Positions 8,517 through 18,317 of a DNA stretch of 64,000 nucleotides are shown here, one piece after another (the first letter of the stretch is position 1; each line of letters starts with the position of its first letter). The position numbers and the translations under genes are program-made. The notes beneath the pieces were generated by a model, which worked only from the letters and a program-made list of their open reading frames with translations, did not search any database and was not told where the DNA came from. The DNA comes from Bradyrhizobium sp. sBnM-33 (GTDB lineage Bacteria > Pseudomonadota > Alphaproteobacteria > Rhizobiales > Xanthobacteraceae), in NCBI RefSeq assembly GCF_032917945.1, contig NZ_CP136624.1, positions 7,378,001-7,442,000 on the forward strand. The letters are read 5' to 3'.

Positions 8517-8872
8517 TTGGCGGGCGAACCAATCTGGGTTCGGAGACTATAGTCGAAGGCCCGGCGGACTGCCACCGGATCAAATACGGGCCGAAGCGAC
8601 TTTCGTTTGACCCAGGCGCATAGCTTCAACCAAGGCTGCCGGGCAATCATGCTTGCTCGCGACACGGGCACGCGACTGCATGCTTCCCCGTCGACCCTTC
8701 GCCCGCCCGACGATGCTACTGGGCTCCTTTCGCTGCCCGAACGGCGGAGGCAGATACCGTCCCTGTCCTGAAGAACCGCTTCGCGATGTGACACCGCGAC
8801 CGCGGCATGCCACGTCGCCGAAACCTGTGATAACCTTTCCACTGAACGGCTCCGGTTCATCGGAGAGTGACG
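8517..8872. other. Intergenic region, divergent promoters expected
   Basis: No gene is supported in these 356 bases. Short open frames on both strands show no family features. The stretch separates the divergent SulP and HD-domain genes and must hold their promoters, but no clear -35/-10 pair was found. GGAGAG at 8862-8867 is the ribosome site of the downstream gene. Confidence 0.5.
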
Positions 8873-9715
8873 ATGAGAACCATCACGGCGTCGGCAGCCC
8901 GCAGGCTCGGCAAATTCCTGACCAAGGACTTCCGCGAAATCTTTGGTCCCATGCATGACGATCTGGCGGAGCGCCTCGGCTCACTTGCCCGGATCACCAT
9001 CGAATGCATTGGAAGAAGCGACGCTCTCTATCACAATTATGAGCATACGTGGCTGGTCACGATGGCCGGCCGCGACATCCTGCAAGGCATGATGATGTCG
9101 CGCCGTATCGAACCTTCCGACTACACGCATCTCATCGTTGCCTGCCTGCTGCACGACATCGGCTATGTTCGCGGCATATTGAGCGGCGATACCGACGACG
9201 AGTTCGTGGTCGATGAAGACGGACGGAGAATCGCCTTGCCTCGCGGAGCGTCGGATGCCGCGCTGATGCCCTACCACGTCGACCGTTCGAAGCTGTTTGC
9301 CATGGAACGGCTCGGAAATTCACCAGTGATGGACGCCGCACGCATCGTTGAGGCGATCGAGCATACACGCTTCCCGCCTCCACCCGAGAGGAAGCCAACG
9401 GAGACGAACATACCTCGTCTGGTTCAGGCCGCGGACCTGATCGGGCAACTTGGCGACCCGATGTACGCAAGAAAGGTCAATGCGCTTTTTTACGAATTTG
9501 AGGAAACAGGGATGAATCACCAGCTTGGATATTCATGTCCGGCGGATCTGGTGGAAAAGTATCCGGACTTCTTCTGGAACAGCGTCTCGGAACATCTCGA
9601 CGAAGGCATCAAGTACCTGAACCTGACCGCTTCCGGCCGTCAATGGATCGCCAATCTTCACCACCATCTATTATGCGCGGAGAATGCTCGACGTCTGATG
9701 GGACCGCAGCATTGA
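8873..9715 (+). CDS. HD-domain metal-dependent phosphohydrolase-like protein
   Basis: The start is the ATG at 8873, 5 bases after GGAGAG. The 280-residue protein carries an HD-type fold: YHNYEHTWLV (first His, with the HxxxH spacing) near residue 45, CLLHDIGYVRG (the paired His-Asp) near residue 85, then IVEAIEHTRFPPP and LVQAADLIGQLGDP as later metal ligands. It is therefore a likely phosphohydrolase or nucleotide-signal hydrolase in the cytoplasm. There is no sensor or GGDEF/EAL partner. It stands alone between intergenic gaps, and its substrate is unknown. Confidence 0.82.
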   Translation: MRTITASAARRLGKFLTKDFREIFGPMHDDLAERLGSLARITIECIGRSDALYHNYEHTWLVTMAGRDILQGMMMSRRIEPSDYTHLIVACLLHDIGYVRGILSGDTDDEFVVDEDGRRIALPRGASDAALMPYHVDRSKLFAMERLGNSPVMDAARIVEAIEHTRFPPPPERKPTETNIPRLVQAADLIGQLGDPMYARKVNALFYEFEETGMNHQLGYSCPADLVEKYPDFFWNSVSEHLDEGIKYLNLTASGRQWIANLHHHLLCAENARRLMGPQH

Positions 9716-10012
9716 CAGATGATGCACATCATCCGCTGGAGTTTCGCCTGCCATCAGCGAGCGATGACACAGCAGGGCCAGGAAGCATCTGAGATTGCGA
9801 GCTTGCTAACGCGCGTTTTAACCGCTTCCCGTGAGACGAAATTCTCGCATTGCGAAATGCCATCGCGGCGCGACGCGCAAAAGGACGCAGCGGGAGCGAA
9901 CTGTCAGATTGAGCGTGACGCCGCGTCCGACAGGTGCCACTATCCAGGATAATCAAAAGCCGCGCACGTCGGACGAAGCGCGGCTGCCGAGGGGGAAATA
10001 AAAGCGTCAACG

Positions 10013-10996
10013 TTGGCGCGAGAGTTCCTTTTGGCCCAACCCGTCCGTTGGCGTCGCATGGGACAACAGATTGTCCATCGTCTGCTGATTTCGTTCCCCG
10101 CCTTGCTCGGGGTTCTTTTCCTCTGCTTTTGCCTGTTGCAAGTCGTGCCCGCCGATCCCGCGATGATCATCGCCGGGCCCGATGCCAAAGCCGAGACCAT
10201 TGCCGCGATCCGCCAGGAACTTGGTCTCGACAGATCGATCCCGATCCAGTTCTTCGAATACATCCTGCGTGTGCTGCGCGGGGATCTCGGCCGCTCCATT
10301 ATTTCCAATCGGATGGTGAGCGAGGAACTGGCGATGACGATCGGGCCGACGATCGAGCTGATGCTTGGGGCGATGTTGATCGCGGTGCCGAGCGGGCTCG
10401 CGCTCGGTACGCTGGCGGCCGTCAATCGCGGGCGCCTGTCCGACCGCGTCATCATGGCCTGCTCGGTCGCGGGCGTGTCGATGCCGGTGTTCTTCATCGG
10501 CCTGATCCTGATTCAGTTCGTCGGATTCAAATGGGCGCTGTTGCCGTTCACCGGCCGCACCGGCCCGGTATGGGACGGCGGATTGCCGAGCCTGATCCTC
10601 CCCGCCCTCACGCTGGGCGCGGTGCTGATCGGCCCGATCGCGCGACTGACGCGCACCGCCGTGCTCGAAGTGCTCGGCGCCGATTTCGTCCGCACGGCGC
10701 GCGCCAAGGGACTGCGCGAGCGGGTGGTGATCATTCACCACGCGCTGCGCAATGCCATGATTCCCGTCGTCACCCTGATCGGGCTGCAAGCGGCGTTCCT
10801 GCTCGGCGGCGCGGTCGTCACCGAAACGATGTTCTCATGGCCCGGCGTCGGCCGGCTCGCCGTCGGCGCCATCGTCTCCAGCGATTTTCCGACCGCGCAG
10901 GGCGCGATCATGATCCTCGCCGTCGCTTTTCTCACGATCAACCTCATCGTCGACGTGCTCTACGTCTATCTCGATCCGAGGGTGCAGCGCAGATGA
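10013..10996 (+). CDS. Dipeptide/oligopeptide-type ABC transporter permease (DppB-like)
   Basis: The membrane permease of about 327 residues has the DppB pattern: QQIVHRLLISFPALLGVLF as TM1, the periplasmic VPADPA segment, ELGLDRSIPIQFFEYI, and RTARAKGLRERVV as the ATPase-contact EAA-like loop, ending YVYLDPRVQRR. It is the first gene of a five-function operon (permeases, two binding proteins, two ATPases). The start is uncertain: TTG at 10013 or ATG at 10058, neither with a strong ribosome site. The stop overlaps the next permease start (ATGA). Substrates of the family include peptides, opines and nickel chelates. Confidence 0.9.
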   Translation: MAREFLLAQPVRWRRMGQQIVHRLLISFPALLGVLFLCFCLLQVVPADPAMIIAGPDAKAETIAAIRQELGLDRSIPIQFFEYILRVLRGDLGRSIISNRMVSEELAMTIGPTIELMLGAMLIAVPSGLALGTLAAVNRGRLSDRVIMACSVAGVSMPVFFIGLILIQFVGFKWALLPFTGRTGPVWDGGLPSLILPALTLGAVLIGPIARLTRTAVLEVLGADFVRTARAKGLRERVVIIHHALRNAMIPVVTLIGLQAAFLLGGAVVTETMFSWPGVGRLAVGAIVSSDFPTAQGAIMILAVAFLTINLIVDVLYVYLDPRVQRR

Positions 10997-11880
10997 GCGT
11001 CGAGGCTCTCGAACAAGGCTTTGTCCCGGAGCGCGAAACCGGCGTATTCGCGCGCGCCGGGGTGTTGCGCCGGCTGGCGCGAGACCGGGTTGCTGCGCTC
11101 GCCGGGCTGGCGCTCACGGCAATCGTGCTGGCGGCGCTGTTTGCGCCCTGGATCGCGCCCTACGATCCCTACTTCACCGACCTTACCAAGGTGATGCGGC
11201 CGCCCGACGCCGCGCACTGGTTCGGCACCGACAATACCGGGCGCGACATCTTCAGCCGCGTTCTCTACGGCACGCGCAACACGCTGATGCTCGGGCTGGT
11301 CGGCGTGATCGTCGGCGGTTTCATCGGCGGCGTTCTCGGCATCCTCGCCGCCTACTACCGGCGGCTGGACGGCTGGATCATGCGGCTGGTCGACGTGATG
11401 CTCGCCTTCCCTGCAATCCTGATCGGGCTTGCGGTGGCCGCGATCTTCGGCGCCGGATTGACGGCGGTGGTGATAGCGCTCGTCGTCGCCACCGTGCCTG
11501 ATGTGGCGCGGGTGGCGCGCGGTGCAGCGATCGGCGTGATGGGCCAGGAATTCATGGAGGCCGGCCGCGCCGTGGGTGTCTCCGACGGCGAACTGATCTG
11601 GCGCTACCTGACGCTGAACTGCATCTCGACCATTTTCGTGTTCCTGACGCTGCGCTTCGGCCAGATCATCCTGATCGGCGCTGCGCTCGGTTTTCTCGGC
11701 ATGGGTGCGCAGCCGCCGACCGCCGAACTCGGCATGATGGCGGCGCAGGGCCGCGACTTCCTGTTCATGGCACCGCATATCGCGACGATCCCAAGCTGTG
11801 CCATTTTCGTGATCGTGCTGGCCGCCAACCTTCTGGGCGACGCATTCCGCGACGTCCTCGATCCGAGGCTGCAGACATGA
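10993..11880 (+). CDS. Dipeptide/oligopeptide-type ABC transporter permease (DppC-like)
   Basis: The 295-residue permease starts at the ATG at 10993, which overlaps the DppB-like stop. The frame extends upstream into the previous gene but only as a shadow. DppC landmarks are LARDRVAALAGLALTAIVLA (TM1), the periplasmic HWFGTDNTGRDIFSRVLYGT and ARVARGAAIGVMGQEFMEA (EAA loop), ending DAFRDVLDPRL. It pairs with the preceding permease. Its own stop overlaps the first binding-protein start by 4 bases, so translation is probably coupled through the operon. Confidence 0.92.
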   Translation: MSVEALEQGFVPERETGVFARAGVLRRLARDRVAALAGLALTAIVLAALFAPWIAPYDPYFTDLTKVMRPPDAAHWFGTDNTGRDIFSRVLYGTRNTLMLGLVGVIVGGFIGGVLGILAAYYRRLDGWIMRLVDVMLAFPAILIGLAVAAIFGAGLTAVVIALVVATVPDVARVARGAAIGVMGQEFMEAGRAVGVSDGELIWRYLTLNCISTIFVFLTLRFGQIILIGAALGFLGMGAQPPTAELGMMAAQGRDFLFMAPHIATIPSCAIFVIVLAANLLGDAFRDVLDPRLQT

Positions 11881-13445
11881 TCAGGTTCGCGCTGGGAATG
11901 TCCTTGGCACTGTGCGTCACGGGTCCGGCGTCGGCCCAGACGCTCCAGCTCATGAAGGGGATAGACGCGCCGCATTACGATGCGCAGCGCACGACCTGGG
12001 GACCGACGTCTGATATCGTCAACATGTTCCAGGACACGCTGGTCGCGCTCGACTGGGACGGCCGCACGCCGATTCCCTATCTCGCCAAGTCGTGGACCAT
12101 CAGCGAGGACGGCAGGACCTATACGTTCAAGCTGCGCGACGACGTCACCTTCTGCAGCGGCAAGAAATTCACCGCGGATGACGTCATCTACAGCTTTAGG
12201 CGGCTCAAGGACCCCGCGATCAAGGCGCCCTACGCCTGGCGCGCCGGCGACATTAAGGAGCTGCGCGCGCCTGATCCCTACACAGTCGAGTACGAGCTCA
12301 ACGAGCCCTACTCCGAACTGCTGCTGCAGCTCACCATGTTCACCAACGTCATCCACAACAGGGAGAGCGTGGAGGCGCTCGGCAAGGATTACGGCATCAA
12401 GGGCGCCGATGGCACCGGACCGTGGTGTTTCGAGAGCTGGCAGCCGCGCACGGAAATCGTGCTCAAGCGCCACGATGCCTACCGTTGGGGCCCGTCGATG
12501 TACAAGAACAAGGGCCCCGTTAAATTCGAAAAGCTCAGCGTCAAGATCATGCCCGAAGAGTCCAGCCGTGTGGCGGCGATGATGGCCGGCCAGTTCGACA
12601 TGACCCATCAGTTCCCGCCGCAGTTCATCGCGCAGGCCAAGGCGGCCCCGATGCTGACGGTCACAGCGGCAAAGCCGAATTTCCAATTACTCTATTTCGG
12701 TTTCAAGACGACTCGGCCGATGGTGGCGGACCGGCGCGTGCGCGAGGCGATGAGCATCGCCATCAACCGCGCTGAAATTGCCAAGGGCGTCCTGCTCGGC
12801 AATGCCGATCCCGCCTTCACCATCGTCGACCCGGACGCACTCGATCACGACCCCGCCACCAAGAGCATCGTGAAGGAGGATATCGAGCGTGCAAAAGCAC
12901 TGCTCGACGAAGCCGGCTGGAAGATGGGCAGCGACGGCGTCCGCGAAAAGGACGGCGTCAAGCTGCAGCCCAAGGTCTATTACACCCAGGCCGGCAACAC
13001 GCCGCGGGTGGCCGAAGCGATCCAGGGTTACCTGCGCCGCATCGGCGTCCAGTGGCAGCTTCAACCCTGGGACTCGACCATCGCCTCCGCCAAGATGGCC
13101 GAGCAGGACTACGAGATCTGGTCGGTGACCGTGCCTTATCTGTCGGCCGGCGACCTCATGAACATCTACTTCGATTCCAGGAACATCCCGACGCCCAACC
13201 GGATGAACTGGAAGGACGCCGAAACCGATGAGTGGCTGAAGCAGGGCCGCTCGGCGCTGACCGATGCCGACCGCGCGAAATACTACGCGAAGGTCCAGCA
13301 GAAGGTGATGCGCGAGCACCTCTGGATGCCCGTGCTCAACATCAACATGGACCAGGTGACCAACAAGAAGATCGCCGACGCCAGGCCGCACATGATCTAC
13401 CAGAATACTTTCTACAAAGGCTTGGACGTGTCGCGCCAGAAATAA
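11877..13445 (+). CDS. ABC transporter substrate-binding protein, family 5 (copy 1)
   Basis: The 522-residue periplasmic binding protein has a signal peptide MIRFALGMSLALCVTGPASA cleaved before QTLQ. The family 5 core includes [20 protein letters not shown] near residue 75, FTADDVIYSFRRL, and the ligand-pocket region around [11 protein letters not shown]. It delivers substrate to the DppBC-like permeases encoded just upstream. The next gene encodes a close paralogue of the same length, so this operon has two alternative receptors for one transporter. The substrate is probably a peptide or peptide-like compound (family inference). Confidence 0.92.
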   Translation: MIRFALGMSLALCVTGPASAQTLQLMKGIDAPHYDAQRTTWGPTSDIVNMFQDTLVALDWDGRTPIPYLAKSWTISEDGRTYTFKLRDDVTFCSGKKFTADDVIYSFRRLKDPAIKAPYAWRAGDIKELRAPDPYTVEYELNEPYSELLLQLTMFTNVIHNRESVEALGKDYGIKGADGTGPWCFESWQPRTEIVLKRHDAYRWGPSMYKNKGPVKFEKLSVKIMPEESSRVAAMMAGQFDMTHQFPPQFIAQAKAAPMLTVTAAKPNFQLLYFGFKTTRPMVADRRVREAMSIAINRAEIAKGVLLGNADPAFTIVDPDALDHDPATKSIVKEDIERAKALLDEAGWKMGSDGVREKDGVKLQPKVYYTQAGNTPRVAEAIQGYLRRIGVQWQLQPWDSTIASAKMAEQDYEIWSVTVPYLSAGDLMNIYFDSRNIPTPNRMNWKDAETDEWLKQGRSALTDADRAKYYAKVQQKVMREHLWMPVLNINMDQVTNKKIADARPHMIYQNTFYKGLDVSRQK

Positions 13446-13461
13446 CGAGGGAGAGAACACG

Positions 13462-15033
13462 ATGCGCAGCATTTTGACGGGCGTTGCGGCGCTGCTGGGA
13501 GCGGCCGGAATGTGCGCGATGGCCGAGGCGCAGACCTTGCGGGTAATGAAGTCGCTGGACGCGCCGCATTACGACGGCCAGCGCACCACCTGGTCGCCGA
13601 CGTCTGATATCGTCAATATGTTCCAGGATACGCTGGTAGCGCTCGACTGGGACGGCAAGACGGCGATCCCTTACCTCGCGAAATCCTGGACCATCAGCGA
13701 GGACGGCAGGACCTATACGTTCAAGCTGCGCGACGACGTGACGTTCTGCAGCGGGAAGAAGTTCACCGCCGCCGACGTCATCTATACTTTCAAGCGGCTC
13801 AAGGATCCGGAAACCAAGGCGCCCTATGCATGGCGTGCCGGCGAGATCAAGGAGCTTCGCGCGCCCGATCCCTACACCGTCGAATATGAGCTGAACGAGC
13901 CCTACTCCGAGCTGCTGCTGCAGCTCACCATGTACACCAACGCAATCCACAACCAGGAAAGCGTCGAGCAACTCGGCAAGGATTACGGCATCAAGGGAAT
14001 CGACGGCACCGGTCCGTGGTGTTTCGAGAGCTGGCAACCGCGCACCGACATCGTGCTCAAGCGCCACGACGCGTACAAATGGGGTCCGTCGATGTATCAG
14101 AACAAGGGCCCGGTGAAGTTCGAAAAACTCAGCATCAAGATCGTGCCCGAAGATGCCAGCCGGGTCGCCGCCATCATGGGCGGGCAGTTCGACCTTACCC
14201 ATCAGGTCCCACTGCAGTTCATCGAACAGGTCAAGGCTGCGCCCAACCTGACCGTTCAGGAAGCCAAACCGAACTTCCAGCTCATGTACTACGGCTACAA
14301 GATCACGCGCCCGATGGTATCAGACAAGCGCGTGCGCGAGGCGATGAACATCGCGATCAACCGCGCCGACATCGTCAAGGGCGTCATGCTGGGCAATGCC
14401 GAGCCGGCGTTCACCTTTGTCGACCCCAAGGCACTCGACTTCGCCGAAAAAACCAAGGGTGTCATCAAGGAAGATGTCGAACGCGCAAAGAAGCTTTTGG
14501 ACGAGGCCGGTTGGAAGGTCGGCGCCGACGGCATTCGTGAGAAGGACGGCATGAAGCTCGCCCCCCGGGTGCTGTTCACGCAGGTCGCCTATTTCCCGCG
14601 CGTCTCCGAAGCCATTCAGGGCTACATGCGCAAGATCGGTGTCGACTGGAAGATCGTGGGCTTCGATTCCACGATTGCGCCTGCCGAGATGGGCAAGCAG
14701 GACTACGAGCTTTGGACGGTGACGGTTCCCTATCTGTCGGCCGGCGAGTTGATGAACATTTATTTCAACTCGAAGAACGTCCCCACCCCCAATCGCATGA
14801 ACTGGAAGGACGCCGAAACCGACGAGTGGCTGCGCGCCGGCCGCGCCGCCCTGACCGACACCGAGCGCGCACTCAACTATGCCCGCGTGCAGGAGAAGGT
14901 AACGAACGAGCATCTCTGGATGCCGGTGATGAACGTCGCGATGTACACAACCAGTTCAAAGAAGCTGAAAGGCGTCCGGCCGCACATGCTCTATCAAAAC
15001 ACCTTCTATAAGGGACTGGATTACTCCTTCTGA
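13462..15033 (+). CDS. ABC transporter substrate-binding protein, family 5 (copy 2, tandem paralogue)
   Basis: The 523-residue protein has a signal peptide ending in AMAEA before QTLR. It aligns with the preceding protein from end to end, sharing long runs such as [13 protein letters not shown] ([13 protein letters not shown] in copy 1) and [14 protein letters not shown]. The copies differ in part of the C-terminal lobe, for example KVYYTQAGNTPRV versus [13 protein letters not shown], where ligand contacts could differ. GAGGGAGAG precedes the ATG at 13462. The stop shares a base with the ATPase start (TGATG). A tandem duplication with diverging specificity is the likely origin. Confidence 0.92.
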   Translation: MRSILTGVAALLGAAGMCAMAEAQTLRVMKSLDAPHYDGQRTTWSPTSDIVNMFQDTLVALDWDGKTAIPYLAKSWTISEDGRTYTFKLRDDVTFCSGKKFTAADVIYTFKRLKDPETKAPYAWRAGEIKELRAPDPYTVEYELNEPYSELLLQLTMYTNAIHNQESVEQLGKDYGIKGIDGTGPWCFESWQPRTDIVLKRHDAYKWGPSMYQNKGPVKFEKLSIKIVPEDASRVAAIMGGQFDLTHQVPLQFIEQVKAAPNLTVQEAKPNFQLMYYGYKITRPMVSDKRVREAMNIAINRADIVKGVMLGNAEPAFTFVDPKALDFAEKTKGVIKEDVERAKKLLDEAGWKVGADGIREKDGMKLAPRVLFTQVAYFPRVSEAIQGYMRKIGVDWKIVGFDSTIAPAEMGKQDYELWTVTVPYLSAGELMNIYFNSKNVPTPNRMNWKDAETDEWLRAGRAALTDTERALNYARVQEKVTNEHLWMPVMNVAMYTTSSKKLKGVRPHMLYQNTFYKGLDYSF

Positions 15034-16013
15034 TGGACACGCTCCTCGAGGTTCGCGGCCTAAAGACCCACTTCGCGACAGATCGCGGCCTGTTTCGCGC
15101 CGTCGACGGCATCAACTTCAGCGTTCCGCGCGGCCGCACCGTCGGCCTTGTCGGTGAGTCCGGCTGCGGCAAGAGCGTGACGTCGCTGTCGGTGATGGGC
15201 CTGGTGCCGAGCCCGCCGGGCAAGGTCGAGGCTGAGGCGGTGCTGTTCGGCAATCGCGACGTGCTGCGGCTTTCGGCCGACGAACGCCGCAAGCTGCGCG
15301 GCGGCAAGATGTCGATGATTTTTCAGGAGCCGATGACCTCGCTCAATCCGGTCCACACCGTCGGCCAGCAGATCGTCGAGGCGATCCTTGCCCACACCGC
15401 GATGTCGCCGCGCGCAGCGCGGGCACGGGCGATCGAGATGCTGGAATTGGTGCGGATTCCGTCAGCGGCGCAGCGCATCGACGATTTCCCCCACAATATG
15501 TCGGGCGGAATGCGCCAGCGCGTCATGATCGCGATGGCGCTCTCCTGCGAGCCGGCGCTGTTGATCGCCGACGAGCCGACAACGGCGCTCGACGTCACCA
15601 TCCAGGCCCAGATCCTTGACCTCTTGAGCGATTTGCAGCGGCGACTCGGCATGGCGATCCTGATCATCACCCATGATCTCGGCGTGATCGCTGAGGTCGC
15701 CGATGAGGTCCTGGTGATGTATGCCGGCCGCATCGTTGAGAGCGCGGACGTCAACGACCTGTTCGCCGATCCGCAGCATCCCTATACGATCGGCCTGCTC
15801 GGCTCGATCCCGCGCATCGATGTCGACCGCAAGCGCCTCGCCACCATCGAAGGTACCGTGCCCAGTCCCAACAACCAGCCGGCGGGCTGCCGCTTTGCAC
15901 CGCGCTGTCCATTTGCAGACCAGCGCTGCCGACTTGATCCGCCGCCCTTGCGCGACATCGCGCCCGGCCATCGGGTGGCATGCTGGAAGGCGCCGGTCGA
16001 GGTGGCGTCATGA
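15033..16013 (+). CDS. Oligopeptide-type ABC transporter ATP-binding protein (DppD/OppD-like)
   Basis: The 326-residue cytoplasmic ATPase has Walker A GESGCGKS at residues 41-48, Q-loop [10 protein letters not shown], signature [14 protein letters not shown] and Walker [13 protein letters not shown]. The C-terminal oligopeptide-transporter region [14 protein letters not shown] has the cysteine pattern that binds an iron-sulfur cluster in some DppD proteins. It powers the DppBC-like permeases together with the next ATPase. Start and stop overlap the neighbouring genes (TGATG and ATGA). Confidence 0.94.
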   Translation: MDTLLEVRGLKTHFATDRGLFRAVDGINFSVPRGRTVGLVGESGCGKSVTSLSVMGLVPSPPGKVEAEAVLFGNRDVLRLSADERRKLRGGKMSMIFQEPMTSLNPVHTVGQQIVEAILAHTAMSPRAARARAIEMLELVRIPSAAQRIDDFPHNMSGGMRQRVMIAMALSCEPALLIADEPTTALDVTIQAQILDLLSDLQRRLGMAILIITHDLGVIAEVADEVLVMYAGRIVESADVNDLFADPQHPYTIGLLGSIPRIDVDRKRLATIEGTVPSPNNQPAGCRFAPRCPFADQRCRLDPPPLRDIAPGHRVACWKAPVEVAS

Positions 16014-17143
16014 GCGATGTTCCGGTCCTGCAGGTCGATGGCCTGGTCAAGCATTTTGCGGTCACGCGCGGGCTGATCCGCCGCAAGACCATCGGACTGG
16101 TGCGTGCCGTCGAGGATGTGAGTTTTCAGATCGCCCGCGGCGAGACGCTGGCGCTGGTCGGCGAGTCCGGCTGCGGCAAGTCGACCACCGGCCGGCTGAT
16201 CCTGCGTTTGATGGACCCGACTGCAGGCTCTGTGCGCTTCAAGGGCAAGGAGATCGCCGACCTCGACAAGGACGCGCTGCGCCGGATGCGTCGGCACATG
16301 CAGATCATTTTCCAGGACCCCTATGCCTCGCTCAATCCGCGCATGACGGTCGGTGAGATCCTGGCTGAGCCGCTGCGGGTTCACGACATCGGCGATGACG
16401 CCTCGCGCGAAGCGCGCGTCCGCGAGCTTCTGGACATCGTCGGCCTGCTGCCCGAACATGCCGGGCGCTATCCGCATCAATTCTCGGGCGGGCAGCGCCA
16501 GCGCATCGGCATTGCGCGTGCGCTCGCCGCCAATCCTGATTTGATCGTCTGCGACGAGCCCGTGTCGGCGCTGGACGTCTCGATCCAGGCGCAGATCGTC
16601 AACCTCCTGCAGAACCTGCAGCAGCGATTTGGTCTTTCCTATCTGTTCATCGCCCATGATCTGGCTGTCGTGAAGCACATCAGCGACCGCGTCGCGGTGA
16701 TGTATTTGGGCAAGCTGGTCGAGATATCAGACAAGAAGTCGCTCTATAGCCGTCCGTTGCACCCCTATACCCAGGCGCTGCTCGCGGCCATTCCGAAACC
16801 CGATCCTGCGCTCCGCACCAAACGCGTGATGCTTCAAGGTGACGTGCCGAGCCCGTTCAGGCCGCCGACCGGCTGCCGCTTCCATACCCGCTGCCCGCAT
16901 GCACAAGCACGCTGCTCGGCAGAAGAGCCGGAGCTGCGCGAAGCAGCACCTGGCCATCGCGTGGCCTGTCATTTCTTCGAGACGCTGCCTACGCCGACCA
17001 TTTTGGCGCGCGCTGGCCTTGCGAACGGCAAATTCGCCGAGCGGCTGGCGGCCTTCGAGGCTGCGAAGCAGGGGCTGAAACGGACGGAAGCGCAGTTACC
17101 CGGCGTGTTCAATAGCGCGGATAGCACCACGCAGCTCCGCTAG
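16010..17143 (+). CDS. Oligopeptide-type ABC transporter ATP-binding protein (DppF/OppF-like)
   Basis: The start is the ATG at 16010 ([11 protein letters not shown]), overlapping the DppD-like stop by ATGA; an earlier in-frame ATG lies inside that gene. The 377-residue ATPase has Walker [14 protein letters not shown], the OppF-type [17 protein letters not shown], signature [14 protein letters not shown], Walker [13 protein letters not shown] and the cysteine-rich [14 protein letters not shown]. About 40 extra residues follow the usual end ([20 protein letters not shown]), an uncommon tail. Its 3' end overlaps the convergent uxuA-like gene by 48 bases. Confidence 0.93.
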   Translation: MSDVPVLQVDGLVKHFAVTRGLIRRKTIGLVRAVEDVSFQIARGETLALVGESGCGKSTTGRLILRLMDPTAGSVRFKGKEIADLDKDALRRMRRHMQIIFQDPYASLNPRMTVGEILAEPLRVHDIGDDASREARVRELLDIVGLLPEHAGRYPHQFSGGQRQRIGIARALAANPDLIVCDEPVSALDVSIQAQIVNLLQNLQQRFGLSYLFIAHDLAVVKHISDRVAVMYLGKLVEISDKKSLYSRPLHPYTQALLAAIPKPDPALRTKRVMLQGDVPSPFRPPTGCRFHTRCPHAQARCSAEEPELREAAPGHRVACHFFETLPTPTILARAGLANGKFAERLAAFEAAKQGLKRTEAQLPGVFNSADSTTQLR

Positions 17144-18289
17144 CCCGCGCAGCCGGCCGATCGCGGTGTAGCCGGGATTGGCGCGTTTGGTTGCGGTGAG
17201 ATCGTCGAGCATGCGGTGGCCGTGATCGGGCCGGAACACGATCTGATTTTCCGCCGAACGCTTTCGGTTCTCCGCCAGCAAAGCCTTGAGCACCGCGATC
17301 ATATCGACATCACCGTCGAGATGATCGGATTCGAAGAACGAAAGCCCATCTGCTTCGCGTCTGGTCGCCCGCAGATGGGCAAAACCGATCCGCGATGCGA
17401 AGCGCTTGGCCATGACAGGCAGATCGTTCTCCGCGCGCACGCCGAGCGAACCGGTGCAGAAGCAGATGCCGTTGGCTTTTGATGGCACAGTGTCGAACAG
17501 CGCCTGATAGTCCTCCGCCGACGAGGCGATGCGCGGCAGGCCAAACAGCGGACGTGGCGGATCGTCCGGATGCAGCGTCAGCGTCACGCCGAGCTGCTCC
17601 GCCACCGGCGCGACGCGCGCGAGAAATTCGCATAAGTGCTGGCGCAGCACCTTGGAATCAATGCCGCGATACTGCTGCAGGCGGTCGCGGAATTGCGGAA
17701 TGGTCAGGGGATCGGTGGTCGATCCCGGCAGCGCGCTGGCAATGTTGGTGATGAGGCAGTCGATATCGGCCTGCGTCATTGCTTCATAGACCTGCTTCGC
17801 GCGGCGCTGCGCGGCCTCGGAATATTCCGCCGGCGCCTCGGGACGCTCAAGGATGTGCAGATCGAACGCCGCGAAACGGTCCTGATCGAAGCGCATCGCC
17901 TTGGCGCCGTTCGGCAGTTCCCATTCGAGATCGGTGCGGCACCAGTCAACGACCGGCATGAAATTGTAGCAGATGATCTTGATGCCGGCGGCGGCGACCG
18001 CCTCCATGCTCGCGATCCAGGCCTCGATCGAGCGGGTCGCGCCGCCCCCCAATCGCTTGACGTCGTCCGGTACGGGGATCGATTCCACCACCGACCAGGT
18101 CAGCGGCGAGCGGCCCGGTTGCGAGTTCTCGATCAGGTTCTTTCGTTCCTCGACGGCTGAGCGCGTCCAGGCCTCGCCGATCGGCACCTGATGCAGCGCC
18201 GTCACTACGTCGGTCGCGCCGGCCTGACGGATATCGTCGAGCGATACGGGATCGTTGGGTCCGTACCACCGCCATCCCTGCAGCATCAT
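17096..18289 (-). CDS. uxuA: Mannonate dehydratase
   Basis: UxuA dehydrates D-mannonate to 2-keto-3-deoxygluconate. The 397-residue TIM-barrel protein has the family landmarks [20 protein letters not shown] at the N-terminus, [50 protein letters not shown] and [14 protein letters not shown], which include the metal-binding His/Cys/Asp residues. AGGAG lies 7 bases upstream of the start. It is the last gene of the TRAP, dehydrogenase, uxuA transcription unit on the minus strand, 28 bases after the dehydrogenase. It fits glucuronate, gulonate or mannonate catabolism with the UxuB-like gene further upstream. Confidence 0.95.
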   Translation of the reverse strand: MMLQGWRWYGPNDPVSLDDIRQAGATDVVTALHQVPIGEAWTRSAVEERKNLIENSQPGRSPLTWSVVESIPVPDDVKRLGGGATRSIEAWIASMEAVAAAGIKIICYNFMPVVDWCRTDLEWELPNGAKAMRFDQDRFAAFDLHILERPEAPAEYSEAAQRRAKQVYEAMTQADIDCLITNIASALPGSTTDPLTIPQFRDRLQQYRGIDSKVLRQHLCEFLARVAPVAEQLGVTLTLHPDDPPRPLFGLPRIASSAEDYQALFDTVPSKANGICFCTGSLGVRAENDLPVMAKRFASRIGFAHLRATRREADGLSFFESDHLDGDVDMIAVLKALLAENRKRSAENQIVFRPDHGHRMLDDLTATKRANPGYTAIGRLRGLAELRGAIRAIEHAG

Positions 18290-18317
18290 GCGGAAGCTCC
18301 TGAAATGAGAACGGCAA

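Noticed and set aside
9934..10992. Long plus-strand open frame leading into the DppC-like gene
   Set aside because: Arg/Pro/Ala-rich with no family features; it is a shadow of the DppB-like gene in another frame. The real DppC start is at 10993.
13342..14202. Minus-strand open frame antisense to the second binding-protein gene
   Set aside because: A similar antisense frame exists against the first copy, which only reflects the duplicated coding strand.
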